Part shown: positions 44,276 to 53,886 of the stretch, piece after piece
Layout of the letters: every line of letters begins with the position of its first letter
Numbering within the stretch: the first letter of the stretch is position 1
Assembly: GCA_017550405.1 (NCBI GenBank)
Contig: JAFZPH010000050.1
Location: 1 to 64,000 of the forward strand
Source: Bacteroidales bacterium
GTDB lineage: Bacteria > Bacteroidota > Bacteroidia > Bacteroidales > P3
Direction: 5' to 3'
Length of the DNA stretch: 64,000 bases
Notes under the pieces: model-generated
What the model was told of the DNA's origin: nothing
What the model saw: the letters and a program-made list of their open reading frames with translations, nothing else
Databases searched by the model: none
Position numbers and translations under genes: made by a program

Positions 44276-44827
44276 ATGACAGAAGAAATCATCATCGCCG
44301 GATTCGGTGGACAAGGAGTCCTCTCTATGGGTAAGATTCTTGCCTATTCCGGAGTAATGCAAGATAAAGAGGTCAGCTGGATGCCCAGCTACGGCCCCGA
44401 GATGCGCGGTGGCACCGCCAACGTCTCCGTCATCATCAGCGACGAGCGCATCAGCTCGCCCATCATCAACACCTTCGACACTGCCATCATCCTCAACCAG
44501 CAGTCCCTCGACAAGTTCGAGAGCAGTGTCAAGCCCGGTGGTCTGCTCATCTACGACCCCAACGGCATCACCCACGAACCCACCCGTAAGGACATCAACA
44601 TCTACAAGATTGCCGCTACCGCCAAAGCCCAGGAACTCGGCATCAGCAAGGTGTTCAACATGGTTGTTCTCGGTGGCTTCCTGAAACTGAAACCCATCGT
44701 GGACAAGCAGTACATCCACGAAGGCCTTGAGCACTCCCTGCCCCAGCGCCACTGGAAACTTATCCCCCAGAACGAGGAAGCCATTGAAATCGGCAAGGGT
44801 CTCATCGAAGCCGTCCACACTATTTAA
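44276..44827 (+). CDS. 2-oxoacid:ferredoxin oxidoreductase subunit gamma
   Basis: A 183-residue catalytic-domain subunit (IIAGFGGQGVLSMGKILAYSG at the N-terminus, then WMPSYGPEMRGGTANVSVIIS), typical of KorC/VorA gamma subunits. It completes the four-subunit complex. A perfect terminator follows at 44863-44898. Confidence 0.94.
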   Translation: MTEEIIIAGFGGQGVLSMGKILAYSGVMQDKEVSWMPSYGPEMRGGTANVSVIISDERISSPIINTFDTAIILNQQSLDKFESSVKPGGLLIYDPNGITHEPTRKDINIYKIAATAKAQELGISKVFNMVVLGGFLKLKPIVDKQYIHEGLEHSLPQRHWKLIPQNEEAIEIGKGLIEAVHTI

Positions 44828-44862
44828 TCATCACACTTTGCAGACAACTATGTCAGCATAAC

Positions 44863-44898
44863 AAAAGAGGGTAATACTATTCTGTATTACCCTCTTTT
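44863..44898 (+). terminator. Terminator of the oxidoreductase operon
   Basis: Perfect 15-bp stem AAAAGAGGGTAATAC / GTATTACCCTCTTTT with a 6-nt loop. Confidence 0.9.
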
Positions 44899-44914
44899 AA
44901 AATACTATGTACCT

Positions 44915-45577
44915 ATGACCATACAAGAAGCCATCATTGCGCGGCACTCTGTACGGCAGTACAGCAGCCAGCCCCTTTCTGAGGAACAAGCCAATGCCCT
45001 CCTTCAGCAAATTGCCAAAAGCAACGCCGCCAAAAACCTGCACATGCAGCTCGTTCAAAGCGACGCCAAAGCCCTGTCGGGCATCTTCGCCAAATTCTTG
45101 CGTTTTAGCGGGGCAACAAACTACATTGCCCTGGCAGGACACCAATCCCCCCTACTGCAAGAAAACCTCGGTTACGAGGGCGAAAAGCTTGTGCTGCTAG
45201 CACAGACCCTGGGGCTGAATACCTGCTGGGTGGGAGGTTCCTTCTCCCGAAACCGTAACGTACAGTTAGACCGCGACGAAATGTACGTAGCTGTCATCAC
45301 CGTCGGCCACGGCCTGAACCAAGGCAAACAGCACACCAGCAAGCCCATCGAGACCTTTGCCGACATCAAAGGTGCTCCAGACTGGTTCCGCCGCGGCGTG
45401 GAATGCGCCATGTTAGCCCCCACGGCCATGAACAGGCAAAACTTCCACTTCACCCTCATGCCCGACAACAAGGTGAAGGCCACAGCCAAACCCGTCCCCT
45501 TCGCCGGAATGGACCTCGGCATTGCAAAGCTGCACTTCGAGCTGGGCGCAGGCAAAGAGAACTTCACTTTCGCCTAA
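44915..45577 (+). CDS. Nitroreductase-family flavoprotein
   Basis: A 220-residue FMN-dependent oxidoreductase. IIARHSVRQYSSQPLSEEQ is the family's N-terminal FMN-binding motif; GLNTCWVGGSF and APTAMNRQNFHF are the later conserved blocks. The substrate is unknown. The next gene (lipoprotein) starts 3 nt after the stop, so they are likely co-transcribed. Confidence 0.88.
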   Translation: MTIQEAIIARHSVRQYSSQPLSEEQANALLQQIAKSNAAKNLHMQLVQSDAKALSGIFAKFLRFSGATNYIALAGHQSPLLQENLGYEGEKLVLLAQTLGLNTCWVGGSFSRNRNVQLDRDEMYVAVITVGHGLNQGKQHTSKPIETFADIKGAPDWFRRGVECAMLAPTAMNRQNFHFTLMPDNKVKATAKPVPFAGMDLGIAKLHFELGAGKENFTFA

Positions 45578-45580
45578 TCC

Positions 45581-46225
45581 ATGGCCAGAAAAGCACACCT
45601 TTTCCCGCTCCTGCTGGCTATTCTGTTCCTGTCCAGTTGCAACTCCCTTGTCGGTATGATTGTCGGATACAAGGAGCTCACTCAGTTCAACGAGGAGGAC
45701 TGTACATCTTTTCTAACCAAAAGCCAACAAACCCTGCCCTGCACGCAAATCATCAGCACTGTTGAGCAGACCAACGCCCGCCTGAGTCTCGACACCAACG
45801 AGTCCGTCTTCCACGACTTATACCAGCCCGTACAGGTGCTCTGCTTCGATGGCGACTCCCTCGTTTCATGGCTCGTGCAATGCTATGCCACCAAACCCGG
45901 CAGCCTCAAAGTCAACTGGAACCACGATGGACGTTTTAACCAATTTCCGCCATACGCATCGGTCCCTTTTCCCTTTGGCCACCTCGGGCTTAGCCGTTTC
46001 CAAACCATCTACCCCACCCTGCAACCCACCACGCGCTACACTGTTCTCATCATCTACACCAACATGATGCGTCGCGTCTCACGCCGCGCCGTCGAATCAG
46101 TGGCACACAGTCTTCGCCAGCACGAAAGCGAATGCACCGTCACCCTCATCAACAACGACCCTTGGTGGGTATATCTCCACAACTATCCCGACGACACCCC
46201 CTTCCACCAAGCCCACATCGAATGA
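45581..46225 (+). CDS. Predicted lipoprotein, unknown function
   Basis: A 214-residue protein with a lipoprotein signal (AILFLSSCNSL, Cys at about 20). The body has aromatic and Pro-rich segments (YASVPFPFGHLGLSRFQ) and no family I recognise. It lies 3 nt downstream of the nitroreductase gene. Confidence 0.7.
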   Translation: MARKAHLFPLLLAILFLSSCNSLVGMIVGYKELTQFNEEDCTSFLTKSQQTLPCTQIISTVEQTNARLSLDTNESVFHDLYQPVQVLCFDGDSLVSWLVQCYATKPGSLKVNWNHDGRFNQFPPYASVPFPFGHLGLSRFQTIYPTLQPTTRYTVLIIYTNMMRRVSRRAVESVAHSLRQHESECTVTLINNDPWWVYLHNYPDDTPFHQAHIE

Positions 46226-46277
46226 CATAACTTTTCACTACAACGTCTAAAAATATTCATAACTCAAAAAAAAGTTG

Positions 46278-46285
46278 TAATTTTG
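46278..46285 (+). promoter_or_regulatory. -7 box upstream of glmS
   Basis: TAATTTTG fits TAnnTTTG, 52 nt before the start codon; no clear -33 element. The leader is short, so it is not a glmS ribozyme arrangement. Confidence 0.4.
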
Positions 46286-46337
46286 TATTTTATTATTCAG
46301 TTGTGATTAAGTATAACAATTTATCAAACAAGAAACT

Positions 46338-48200
46338 ATGTGTGGAATAGTAGGATACATCGGGGATCAGGAAGCCTACCCCATCTTGATTAAAGGCCTC
46401 CATCGTCTTGAATATCGTGGCTACGACAGCGCCGGCATCTCCCTTATCAACAACAAAGGCGAACTGAACGTCTACAAAGCAAAAGGCAAAGTCTCTGCCC
46501 TCGAAAAATCAGTCGAAGGCAAAGACATCAGCGGCACCATCGGCATCGCCCACACCCGCTGGGCCACCCATGGCGAACCCAATACCACCAATGCCCACCC
46601 GCACTTCTCCCAGTCCAAAAACCTCTCGCTGGTTCACAACGGCATCATCGAGAACTACAAACCCCTCCGCACTGAATTGGAGAAAAACGGCATGACTTTC
46701 TGCAGCGAGACCGACACCGAAGTGCTCGTCCAGCTGGTCGAATTCATGATGGTCTCACACAAATGCGACCTCTACAACGCCGTCCAGCTCGCCCTCAAGA
46801 ACGTCGTGGGTGCCTATGCCATCGCCATTCTCGAGAAGAGCCATCCCGACCAGATTGTCTGTGCCCGCAAAGGTAGTCCCCTCATCATCGGTGTAGGCAA
46901 AGACAAGACCTCCGGCCGTCCCGAATTCTACATCGGCTCCGATGCGACACCCATCATCGAATACACCAACCAAGTCATCTACCTCAACGATGAGGAAATC
47001 GCCATCATGAACCGCGCCGGCCTGCTCGACATTACCAACCTCAGCAACGTGAAGCAGACCCCGCAGCTCGTCACCCTGCAGATGAACCTCGACCAGTTGG
47101 AGAAAGGCGGCTACCCCCACTTCATGCTCAAAGAGATTTGGGAACAACCCGACGCCCTGCGCACCTGCATCCGCGGCCGTATCGACAAAGCCGAGAAAGA
47201 TGTTCTCCTCAGCGGCATCATCGACCACCGCGACAAGTTCATCAACTGCCGTCGTATCATCATCTGTGCCTGTGGCACCTCTTGGCACTCAGCCCTCATC
47301 GGCAAATACTTCATCGAAGAGGCCTGCCAGATACCCGTTGAGGTGGAGTACGCCTCCGAGTTCCGCTATCGGAACCCCGTCATCCATCCCGACGACATCG
47401 TCATAGCCGTCTCGCAATCGGGCGAAACCGCCGACACTCTTGCGGCCATCCAGCTGGCCAAGGAGAAGGGAGCTTTCCTCTATGGCATCTGCAACGTCAT
47501 CGGCTCCTCCATCCCCCGTGCCACCCACAGCGGCACATACCTGCACGTAGGTCCCGAAATCGGCGTCGCCTCCACCAAAGCCTTCACCGGACAGGTCATC
47601 ACCCTCTGTCTCCTCGGCCTTGCCATCGCCAAAGAGAAGAAGACCCTCTCCAACGAGATGTTCCACATGCTCGTCGACGAGCTACAGCAAATTCCCGACA
47701 AAATACAGTGGACACTTGAGAACAACAAGAACATCGACCAGTTCGCCCAAATGTTCACCTACTGCAAAAACTTCATCTACTTGGGCCGTGGCTACAACTA
47801 TCCCGTCGCCCTCGAAGGTGCCCTCAAGCTCAAAGAAATCTCCTATATCCATGCCGAAGGCTACCCCGCAGCCGAGATGAAACACGGCCCCATCGCCCTT
47901 ATCGACGAGGAAATGCCCGTTGTCGTCATCGCTCCCAAGCACGGCATGTACGAGAAAGTCGTCAGCAACATACAGGAAATCAAATCCCGCAAGGGTAAAA
48001 TCATCTCCGTCATCACCGAGGACGACACCGTTGTCAAGAACATGAGCGACTACAGCTTTGTCATCCCCGACACCCGCGACTGCTTTGTCCCCCTCCTCGC
48101 TGTCATCCCTCTCCAGCTCCTCTCCTACTACGTCGCCATCGCCAAGGGCCGCAACGTCGACCAGCCCCGCAACCTGGCCAAGAGCGTCACCGTCGAATAA
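46338..48200 (+). CDS. glmS: Glutamine--fructose-6-phosphate aminotransferase (isomerizing)
   Basis: Makes glucosamine-6-phosphate, the first step to UDP-GlcNAc for peptidoglycan and LPS. The 620-residue protein has Cys2 as the N-terminal nucleophile (MCGIVGYIGD), the glutaminase signature RLEYRGYDSAG, HTRWATHGEPN, two SIS sugar-isomerase domains (CGTSWHSALIG, SQSGETADTL, GRGYNYPVALEG) and the conserved C-terminus PRNLAKSVTVE. Complete and typical. Confidence 0.97.
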   Translation: MCGIVGYIGDQEAYPILIKGLHRLEYRGYDSAGISLINNKGELNVYKAKGKVSALEKSVEGKDISGTIGIAHTRWATHGEPNTTNAHPHFSQSKNLSLVHNGIIENYKPLRTELEKNGMTFCSETDTEVLVQLVEFMMVSHKCDLYNAVQLALKNVVGAYAIAILEKSHPDQIVCARKGSPLIIGVGKDKTSGRPEFYIGSDATPIIEYTNQVIYLNDEEIAIMNRAGLLDITNLSNVKQTPQLVTLQMNLDQLEKGGYPHFMLKEIWEQPDALRTCIRGRIDKAEKDVLLSGIIDHRDKFINCRRIIICACGTSWHSALIGKYFIEEACQIPVEVEYASEFRYRNPVIHPDDIVIAVSQSGETADTLAAIQLAKEKGAFLYGICNVIGSSIPRATHSGTYLHVGPEIGVASTKAFTGQVITLCLLGLAIAKEKKTLSNEMFHMLVDELQQIPDKIQWTLENNKNIDQFAQMFTYCKNFIYLGRGYNYPVALEGALKLKEISYIHAEGYPAAEMKHGPIALIDEEMPVVVIAPKHGMYEKVVSNIQEIKSRKGKIISVITEDDTVVKNMSDYSFVIPDTRDCFVPLLAVIPLQLLSYYVAIAKGRNVDQPRNLAKSVTVE

Positions 48201-48270
48201 CCCCTCCCGGCGACCGAAAGCCTAGCTTCAAGCCCATGGCTTTTGGTCTCTGACACATACATGAATAGCC

Positions 48271-50913
48271 ATGTCCACCATCCCCGACCCTGATCAACAA
48301 GCCGTCATCGACATTGACCAGGGTCGGCACCTTGTATTGGCACCCCCGGGATGTGGCAAGACATTCATCCTTTCGCAGCGTGTCATCCAGGCTCATGCCC
48401 GTGGCGTGGACTACACCGACATGATATGTCTCACCTTCACCAACCGCGCCAGCCGCGCCATGCGCGAGCGCATCAGCCTCCACACCCACAACCCTGTCCC
48501 CAACGACCTCTTTGTCGGCAACGTCCACCGCTTCTGCTCCAACTATCTCTTCGACCAGAAGAAAATCCCCCAGAACAGTGCCGTCATTGACGACCTCGAC
48601 TCCGAAAGCATCATCACCCATCTGGCACGCCTCAGTCCCGACGAAGACCACTCACGCTACACCGCCGACATCGTCAACCTGCAGCACGCCCTCAGCCAGC
48701 AAGCCGCTGGATTCCCCCTCAAACTCATCGTCCATGCCGACCTCCTCGACCGTCTGACCGAACCCCAATGGCAGCGCAAAGCCGAAATTGCCCGCCTGTA
48801 TGCCGAATACAAAGAGACCGACAGCCTGCTCGATTTCGAAGACCTGCTGGAGAAGGCCTACCTCCACGCCCTCAACGACCCCGACCACCAACGCTACCGC
48901 TGGATACAAGTCGACGAGGTGCAGGACCTCAACTTCCTACAAGTGGCCATCATCGACCTCTTCTCCGCCCCCAACGCCACCACCGTCTATCTGGGCGACG
49001 AGCAGCAAGCCATCTTCTCCTTCGTGGGAGCCAAACTCGACACCCTCGAAGAGCTCAAACACCGTTGCGGCGCCAACCTCCACCATCTGGGACAGAACCA
49101 CCGCTCGCCCCACTACCTGCTCAACCTCTTCAACACCTATGCCACCTCGCAGCTCGGCATCGGCAGCGACCTCCTGCCCTCCTCCACCGACCGCACCGCG
49201 CCCCAACCCGCCGACCTCTGCACTTTCCACGCCTGCCACCACGACCTCTCCCACCTCTACCGCAAAGAGGAGCTACGCTGCTCCCACGACGGCACCCCTT
49301 GCACCCTCTGCCGCCGTCCCGTGGCCGACGAATACCGCCTGGCCGTGTCGCTGGCACGCCGCTATGCCGAACTCGACCCCAACGGACGTGTGGCCATCAT
49401 CGTCCCCACCAACGCCAATGCCGACAGGCTGAGCCTTGAATTCGGCGACACACCTCATTTCAAAATCTCTGGGCGCGACCTCTTTGCTGCCCCCACCATC
49501 CAGCTTCTCTTTTCCCATCTCAACATCATCTCCAACGAAACCTGCTTCATCGCCTGGGCTCGCCTGCTCCACCTGCTCCACGTCATTCCCCAGTACGCCG
49601 TCGCCCGCAACCTCATGCGCCAGCTGCGTGCCTGCGCCGTCTCGCCCACCGACCTCCTCATCTACGACAGCAACACCTACCTGCAACACTTCGTCCAGGT
49701 GCTCGACAACGAAGAGATTGTCCTCTTCGACACCGAGACCACCAGCCTCGACATCTTCCGCGACGACATCATACAGATAGCCGCCATCAAAGTGGCCAAC
49801 GGACACTATGTCGAAGGCTCCGACTTCAACATCATTATCGAGACCACCAAAGAGATTCCCCCTGTGGTGGGCGGCCATGAAAACCCCATGCTCTCCGTCT
49901 ATCTCAACAGCGAGCGGCTCAGTCGCCGCGAAGGTCTCAACCGTTTCCTCGACTACTGCCAAGGCCATACCCTCATCGGCCACAACGTCGAGTTCGACTT
50001 TAACATCCTCACCCACAATGTCAGCCGCACCCTCGGCATACAGCTCGGCCACCGCCAGCGTTTCGACACCCTCAAACTGACCCGGCTTGTCGAGCCCCGG
50101 CTGCGGGTGTACAAACTCGAGCGGCTGCTCGAAACCCTCCACCTCGAAGGCACCAACTCGCACAACGCCATCGACGACGTCAAAGCCACCCTCTCCCTCC
50201 TCGCCTACTGCCGCCGCAAGGCAGAGGACTACCTGCCTGCCCAGCAGGCCCTTCTCCACACCCCGGCACTGCTCAGCCTGGCAGCAAACTTCCGCCAGAC
50301 CTACCTCGGGCTTTTCCTCCACAGCAGCCAGCGGCTCTACTCCACCGAGCCCACCCCGGCCGGGGCCCTGCCGGCCATCGCCGACGAACTCAACCACATC
50401 TACCGCCACCTGCTGGACAAGGGCATCGTCGAACCCGTCGACAAATGGCAGCACATACTCGACTTCCTCACCTACGACGTAGTCGACACGGCTGTCGCAC
50501 CCACTTTCCGCGAGCAGCTGGACCGTTACCTCACCGAAATCAACACCCTGCGCGAGAGCGACCTCTGCGACAGCTCGAGCATGCTCAACCACGCCTCCGA
50601 GCGTTTCTTTATCGCCACCGCCCACAAAGCCAAAGGACTCGAATTCGACAGCGTCATCGTCTTCAACGCTGTCGAGGGGTCGTACCCCTACTACTACAAT
50701 GTGGTGAACAACGACCAATATCACATACGCGAAGATGCACGCCGGTTCTATGTGGCCATGTCGCGGGCACGCCTACACCTCTGCTTCACCTACTCAACCG
50801 TCAGCGGCAACGGCGCTCCCGCCCGTCCCACACCATTCCTGCGCTCCATTGCCAACCTGCTCAAACATTTTGGTTTCAACCCTGTCACCGGCAAGACAGA
50901 GCGGTTGGACTGA
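48271..50913 (+). CDS. UvrD-like SF1A helicase with embedded DEDDh exonuclease
   Basis: An 880-residue two-activity DNA protein. The helicase parts are Walker A APPGCGKT (24-31), LTFTNRASRAMRER, DEVQD (215-219), GDEQQAIFSFVGA, QNHRSPHYL (275-283), AHKAKGLEFDSVIVF (about 784-798) and RRFYVAMSRARLHLC. Between motifs IV and V, where UvrD/Rep have their 2B domain, lies a complete DnaQ-like exonuclease (about 483-645) with D487 and E489 (FDTETTS), D576 (GHNVEFDFNI) and H631/D636 (SHNAIDDVKA). A Cys cluster (C337, C344, C347) may bind zinc. All catalytic residues are present. It could combine unwinding with 3'-5' digestion. Confidence 0.88.
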   Translation: MSTIPDPDQQAVIDIDQGRHLVLAPPGCGKTFILSQRVIQAHARGVDYTDMICLTFTNRASRAMRERISLHTHNPVPNDLFVGNVHRFCSNYLFDQKKIPQNSAVIDDLDSESIITHLARLSPDEDHSRYTADIVNLQHALSQQAAGFPLKLIVHADLLDRLTEPQWQRKAEIARLYAEYKETDSLLDFEDLLEKAYLHALNDPDHQRYRWIQVDEVQDLNFLQVAIIDLFSAPNATTVYLGDEQQAIFSFVGAKLDTLEELKHRCGANLHHLGQNHRSPHYLLNLFNTYATSQLGIGSDLLPSSTDRTAPQPADLCTFHACHHDLSHLYRKEELRCSHDGTPCTLCRRPVADEYRLAVSLARRYAELDPNGRVAIIVPTNANADRLSLEFGDTPHFKISGRDLFAAPTIQLLFSHLNIISNETCFIAWARLLHLLHVIPQYAVARNLMRQLRACAVSPTDLLIYDSNTYLQHFVQVLDNEEIVLFDTETTSLDIFRDDIIQIAAIKVANGHYVEGSDFNIIIETTKEIPPVVGGHENPMLSVYLNSERLSRREGLNRFLDYCQGHTLIGHNVEFDFNILTHNVSRTLGIQLGHRQRFDTLKLTRLVEPRLRVYKLERLLETLHLEGTNSHNAIDDVKATLSLLAYCRRKAEDYLPAQQALLHTPALLSLAANFRQTYLGLFLHSSQRLYSTEPTPAGALPAIADELNHIYRHLLDKGIVEPVDKWQHILDFLTYDVVDTAVAPTFREQLDRYLTEINTLRESDLCDSSSMLNHASERFFIATAHKAKGLEFDSVIVFNAVEGSYPYYYNVVNNDQYHIREDARRFYVAMSRARLHLCFTYSTVSGNGAPARPTPFLRSIANLLKHFGFNPVTGKTERLD

Positions 50914-50928
50914 CAATGCCCTAACTTC

Positions 50929-51027
50929 GTTCAATCCTGCATCGTTACAGCATACTTATAGCATCGTTATCCTTCACTATAACGGGTAACGAGCGGTTAA
51001 CGATGGAGGAACGATGCTGTATTGAAC
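50929..51027. repeat. 99-bp imperfect palindrome, copy 2
   Basis: Same length and ends (GTTCAATCCTGCATCGTTA ... ATTGAAC) as 26456-26554. It lies between two convergent genes (helicase and LTA-synthase-like) and can fold into a long hairpin. Confidence 0.7.
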
Positions 51028-51068
51028 GGCCCTTCAAACAAATAGCGAAACCATCGACAGAGTACAGC

Positions 51069-52892
51069 CTACCGCAATCTTCCCGTGGCGGTATACCACA
51101 GTTGCAGCAAGGCCTGGGTGCGCTGCAGACGGAGCGTGTCGGACAGGTAGGTCGCATCGGTTTCGGAACGGGAAATACAGTCGTAGTCCGTCACACCGGT
51201 GGTGTCGATGTAGTAAAGGCCGTTCTTGTAAGCATTGACGGCAAAGGGGCGTCGGTACGACGGGGCAAGGACATTGCGGCTGAAACGGAACGAGCTGTCG
51301 GCAAGGCCGAGCTGTGCCAGCAGTGTGGTGGCAAGGTCGGACTGGTTCATCAGCAGGTCGATGGTGCGGGGTTGCTTCACGGCTCCCCCAACCCAAAGGA
51401 TGGGAATGCGCGTGGCCAGATGCTTGCCGTCGGGCTGTAGGCCATCGACAGGCACGCCGTGGTCGGCCACGACCACCACCAGCAGGCTGTCCCACGAAGG
51501 GGTGCGGCTGAGGCTGTCGAGCAGGGTGCCTAGACAGGCGTCGGTATAGGCAAAGGCGTTGCGGCGGGCATCCTGCAGGGGATTGTACTTGATGCGGGAG
51601 CCGCGGGTCTTTCCGGGCTCGGGCACATCCCAGGGTTCGTGGCTGCTGAGGGTGAGCAGGGCAGTGAGCGAGGGGTGGCGAGGGGCAGTGGGCAGCAGTC
51701 GGAAGAGCTCCTCGTCGGCCACGCCCCAGTTGGAGCGCACGCGGGCGGCAGAGAAGTATTCCTGCCCCGCAACCTGCTCGAAACCGGACTCGGAGAGGTG
51801 TCCGCGCATATTGGTGAAGTCGATGTCGCCGCCGTAGAGGAAGGCGGTGGCATAGCCTGCCCGCTGCAAGGCGCGGGCCATGGAGGGCAAGCGGCGGCCC
51901 ATGTCGGCCTTTTTCATAAGCGAAGTGGTGGGCAGCGACGGCCAGCCGTTGACGATGGACACCAGCCCGCGGTCGGTACGGAAGCTGTTGGCGTAGCATT
52001 GCGAGAAGAAAACACCGCGGTCTTTCCAACGTAGGAAATTGGGCCCCACGCTGTCGTTGAGCATCATCTCGCTGCCTGCACCTTCCCATATCACTAGCAG
52101 GATGTCCGGGCGGGTGACGGTGAGGAGTGTATCGGCCGGGGTGCCGTCGACGGGATAGGCATCGGCGGTGAGGTCGGCAAGGCGCTCGGAATCGTAGAAA
52201 GGGAACTGCGCGGCGAGGTCCTCGGTCTTGAAGAGGGAGTGGGTGACATTGAAGAGGGGGTTGATGGCGGAGTGGTTGAGGAAGGGGGTGGAGGAGAAAT
52301 AGGCGTAGCTGACGTTGGCGGTGGAGTCGCTCACACCGCCACGAATGCCCACGAACTGAAGCACCAGCACGACAAGCATTACCAGCGACGAGGCTGGATG
52401 CACCTTGTCGAAACCCTGGGGCGTGGCATGGCGCAGGCGGCGCAGGTAGTGGAAGACGAGCAGGCCTAGGAGCAAGGCGCCTATAATGATGGCAGGAAGG
52501 GTGAGACTGGCCAGCATATCGGCGGGATTGGCGGCATAGATGAGGTCGGCGGCATCCATCTTGGCCCCCCAGAAGCGGTACAGCACCATGTCGGCGGCAA
52601 AGGCCACGGCCATGAGCGGCGCGGCCAAGGCATAGTAGAAGGTGAGCACCCGCTTGACGGGGATTTTGTAGAGGAAAAAGGAGAGGGTCACCACCAACAC
52701 GGGGACAACCATCAGGTAGCAGGCGGTGACGGAGTCGAGGCGCAGACCGTGGAGGAGCACGCCGAGCCATCCTCCCGCCGTGGTGCCCTCGGCATACGGC
52801 AGATTGAAAAGCATGAACACCAGTTTCTGGGTGACGAACAGAAGCAGCAGCGTCACATACAGGCGGAGGAGAAAAAGGAGCCGTTTAGCCAT
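51069..52892 (-). CDS. LTA synthase / sulfatase-family membrane enzyme
   Basis: A 607-residue phosphatase-superfamily protein. Five N-terminal transmembrane helices (to about 200) are followed by an extracytoplasmic sulfatase-type domain: the metal-binding LLVIWEGAGSEM, the nucleophile region NSFRTDRGLVS, FLYGGDIDFTNM, and VVVADHGVP with the second metal site. This matches LtaS/phosphoglycerol-transferase-like enzymes, which transfer polar head groups from phospholipids to glycans or lipids. In Gram-negatives the acceptor is likely a membrane-derived glycan or LPS (inference). A terminator-like palindrome separates it from the convergent helicase gene. Confidence 0.88.
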   Translation of the reverse strand: MAKRLLFLLRLYVTLLLLFVTQKLVFMLFNLPYAEGTTAGGWLGVLLHGLRLDSVTACYLMVVPVLVVTLSFFLYKIPVKRVLTFYYALAAPLMAVAFAADMVLYRFWGAKMDAADLIYAANPADMLASLTLPAIIIGALLLGLLVFHYLRRLRHATPQGFDKVHPASSLVMLVVLVLQFVGIRGGVSDSTANVSYAYFSSTPFLNHSAINPLFNVTHSLFKTEDLAAQFPFYDSERLADLTADAYPVDGTPADTLLTVTRPDILLVIWEGAGSEMMLNDSVGPNFLRWKDRGVFFSQCYANSFRTDRGLVSIVNGWPSLPTTSLMKKADMGRRLPSMARALQRAGYATAFLYGGDIDFTNMRGHLSESGFEQVAGQEYFSAARVRSNWGVADEELFRLLPTAPRHPSLTALLTLSSHEPWDVPEPGKTRGSRIKYNPLQDARRNAFAYTDACLGTLLDSLSRTPSWDSLLVVVVADHGVPVDGLQPDGKHLATRIPILWVGGAVKQPRTIDLLMNQSDLATTLLAQLGLADSSFRFSRNVLAPSYRRPFAVNAYKNGLYYIDTTGVTDYDCISRSETDATYLSDTLRLQRTQALLQLWYTATGRLR

Positions 52893-53023
52893 ATTGTTTC
52901 AATAACAAAACGACATGCATTTTATTGTGCGAAAGGAAAAAATATAGTTGTTGATAACTTTTTATTGAAAAAAAAGTGTTTGTTTGAAAAATAGTTGTTA
53001 TACTTGCACAAAAATTCACCCTT
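52893..53023. promoter_or_regulatory. Divergent promoter region
   Basis: AT-rich gap between the LTA-synthase-like gene (-) and the AT-hook gene (+). On the plus strand TATACTTG at about 52999-53006 resembles the -7 box. Confidence 0.45.
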
Positions 53024-53785
53024 ATGAATACTCACAGAACTCACAAAAAAAACCTGATAGTCAGCTACAAGAATCTTTCCGACCAACTAAAAGAATTGTT
53101 TATGGAGCGCTATCCCGAGGGATATAAAGAGCACATACAGCGATTCGAGAAACCGAACGGGGAGACAATTTTTGTTGTCCCGATGGAAACCGAGGACACC
53201 GTATACATGATAAAGTTCGATGTCAAGATCGACACCACCTATACCGACGACGAGTCGGAGAAGGACTACTTCGACGAGGAGGTGGAGAAGGCTGAAACCC
53301 AGTTTGCCCCGATACAGGAGGCGCTGGAGAAGGAAGAGGAAGACCCGACGCACCGCGAACGCGAGGTGCGGCACGGTACCTACGACGACACCATGGAGAA
53401 CGGCAAACGGCGCACCACGGAGCATGGCTCTTTGGGCGAACTGGGTGCCGAGCTGCAGGAGGCCTTCAGCGACGATGTCGACACGGAAGGATACGACGAC
53501 TATAGCGATGACAAAGAGGGGAACGATGTCGACCCAGACGATGAGTACGAGCCTACCGACGAGGAGTTGATGGACATTGACAGCGAGATATTCGCCAATG
53601 CCGAGATACCGCCCGAGGAACTTGCCCGTATGGCCGCCGAAGAGGCTGCGGCAAACGAGAAGGCCGCACAGGAGACCGCTCAGCCCAAACGGGTGGGAAG
53701 ACCGCGAAAGAGCGAGGGAGCCACCCTGGTCACTTCGACAGCCACTCCTGAAAAGAAGAGCCGCAGCCGCAGCAAGAAAGAATAA
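53024..53785 (+). CDS. Acidic protein with C-terminal AT-hook-like motif
   Basis: A 253-residue protein of unknown family. The first 80 residues (LIVSYKNLSDQLKELFMERY, then NGETIFVVPMETEDTVYMIKF) form a small alpha/beta segment; the middle is very acidic (DDYSDDKEGNDVDPDDEYEP); the C-terminus is Ala/Lys-rich with PKRVGRPRKSEG, an AT-hook minor-groove-binding motif, and ends in SRSRSKKE. The charge pattern suggests a DNA-associated protein, possibly nucleoid-related (inference). Confidence 0.7.
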   Translation: MNTHRTHKKNLIVSYKNLSDQLKELFMERYPEGYKEHIQRFEKPNGETIFVVPMETEDTVYMIKFDVKIDTTYTDDESEKDYFDEEVEKAETQFAPIQEALEKEEEDPTHREREVRHGTYDDTMENGKRRTTEHGSLGELGAELQEAFSDDVDTEGYDDYSDDKEGNDVDPDDEYEPTDEELMDIDSEIFANAEIPPEELARMAAEEAAANEKAAQETAQPKRVGRPRKSEGATLVTSTATPEKKSRSRSKKE

Positions 53786-53886
53786 CCCCGCGACCCGGCT
53801 GCCAGCAGGCACCGCCGACCGCCACACAGGGCTCCAGCCCCATCCGTTGAGGGGTGACTGACCACCCTTGAGCGGAAAGAAAGAAG

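Noticed and set aside
46226..46337. glmS ribozyme or riboswitch upstream of glmS
   Set aside because: The leader is only about 50 nt after the -7 box and contains none of the conserved ribozyme core.
49273..50724. Antisense open frames over the helicase, DsbD (13202-14644) and tex (58682-60124) genes
   Set aside because: Same shadow effect; the plus-strand proteins have complete catalytic motifs.
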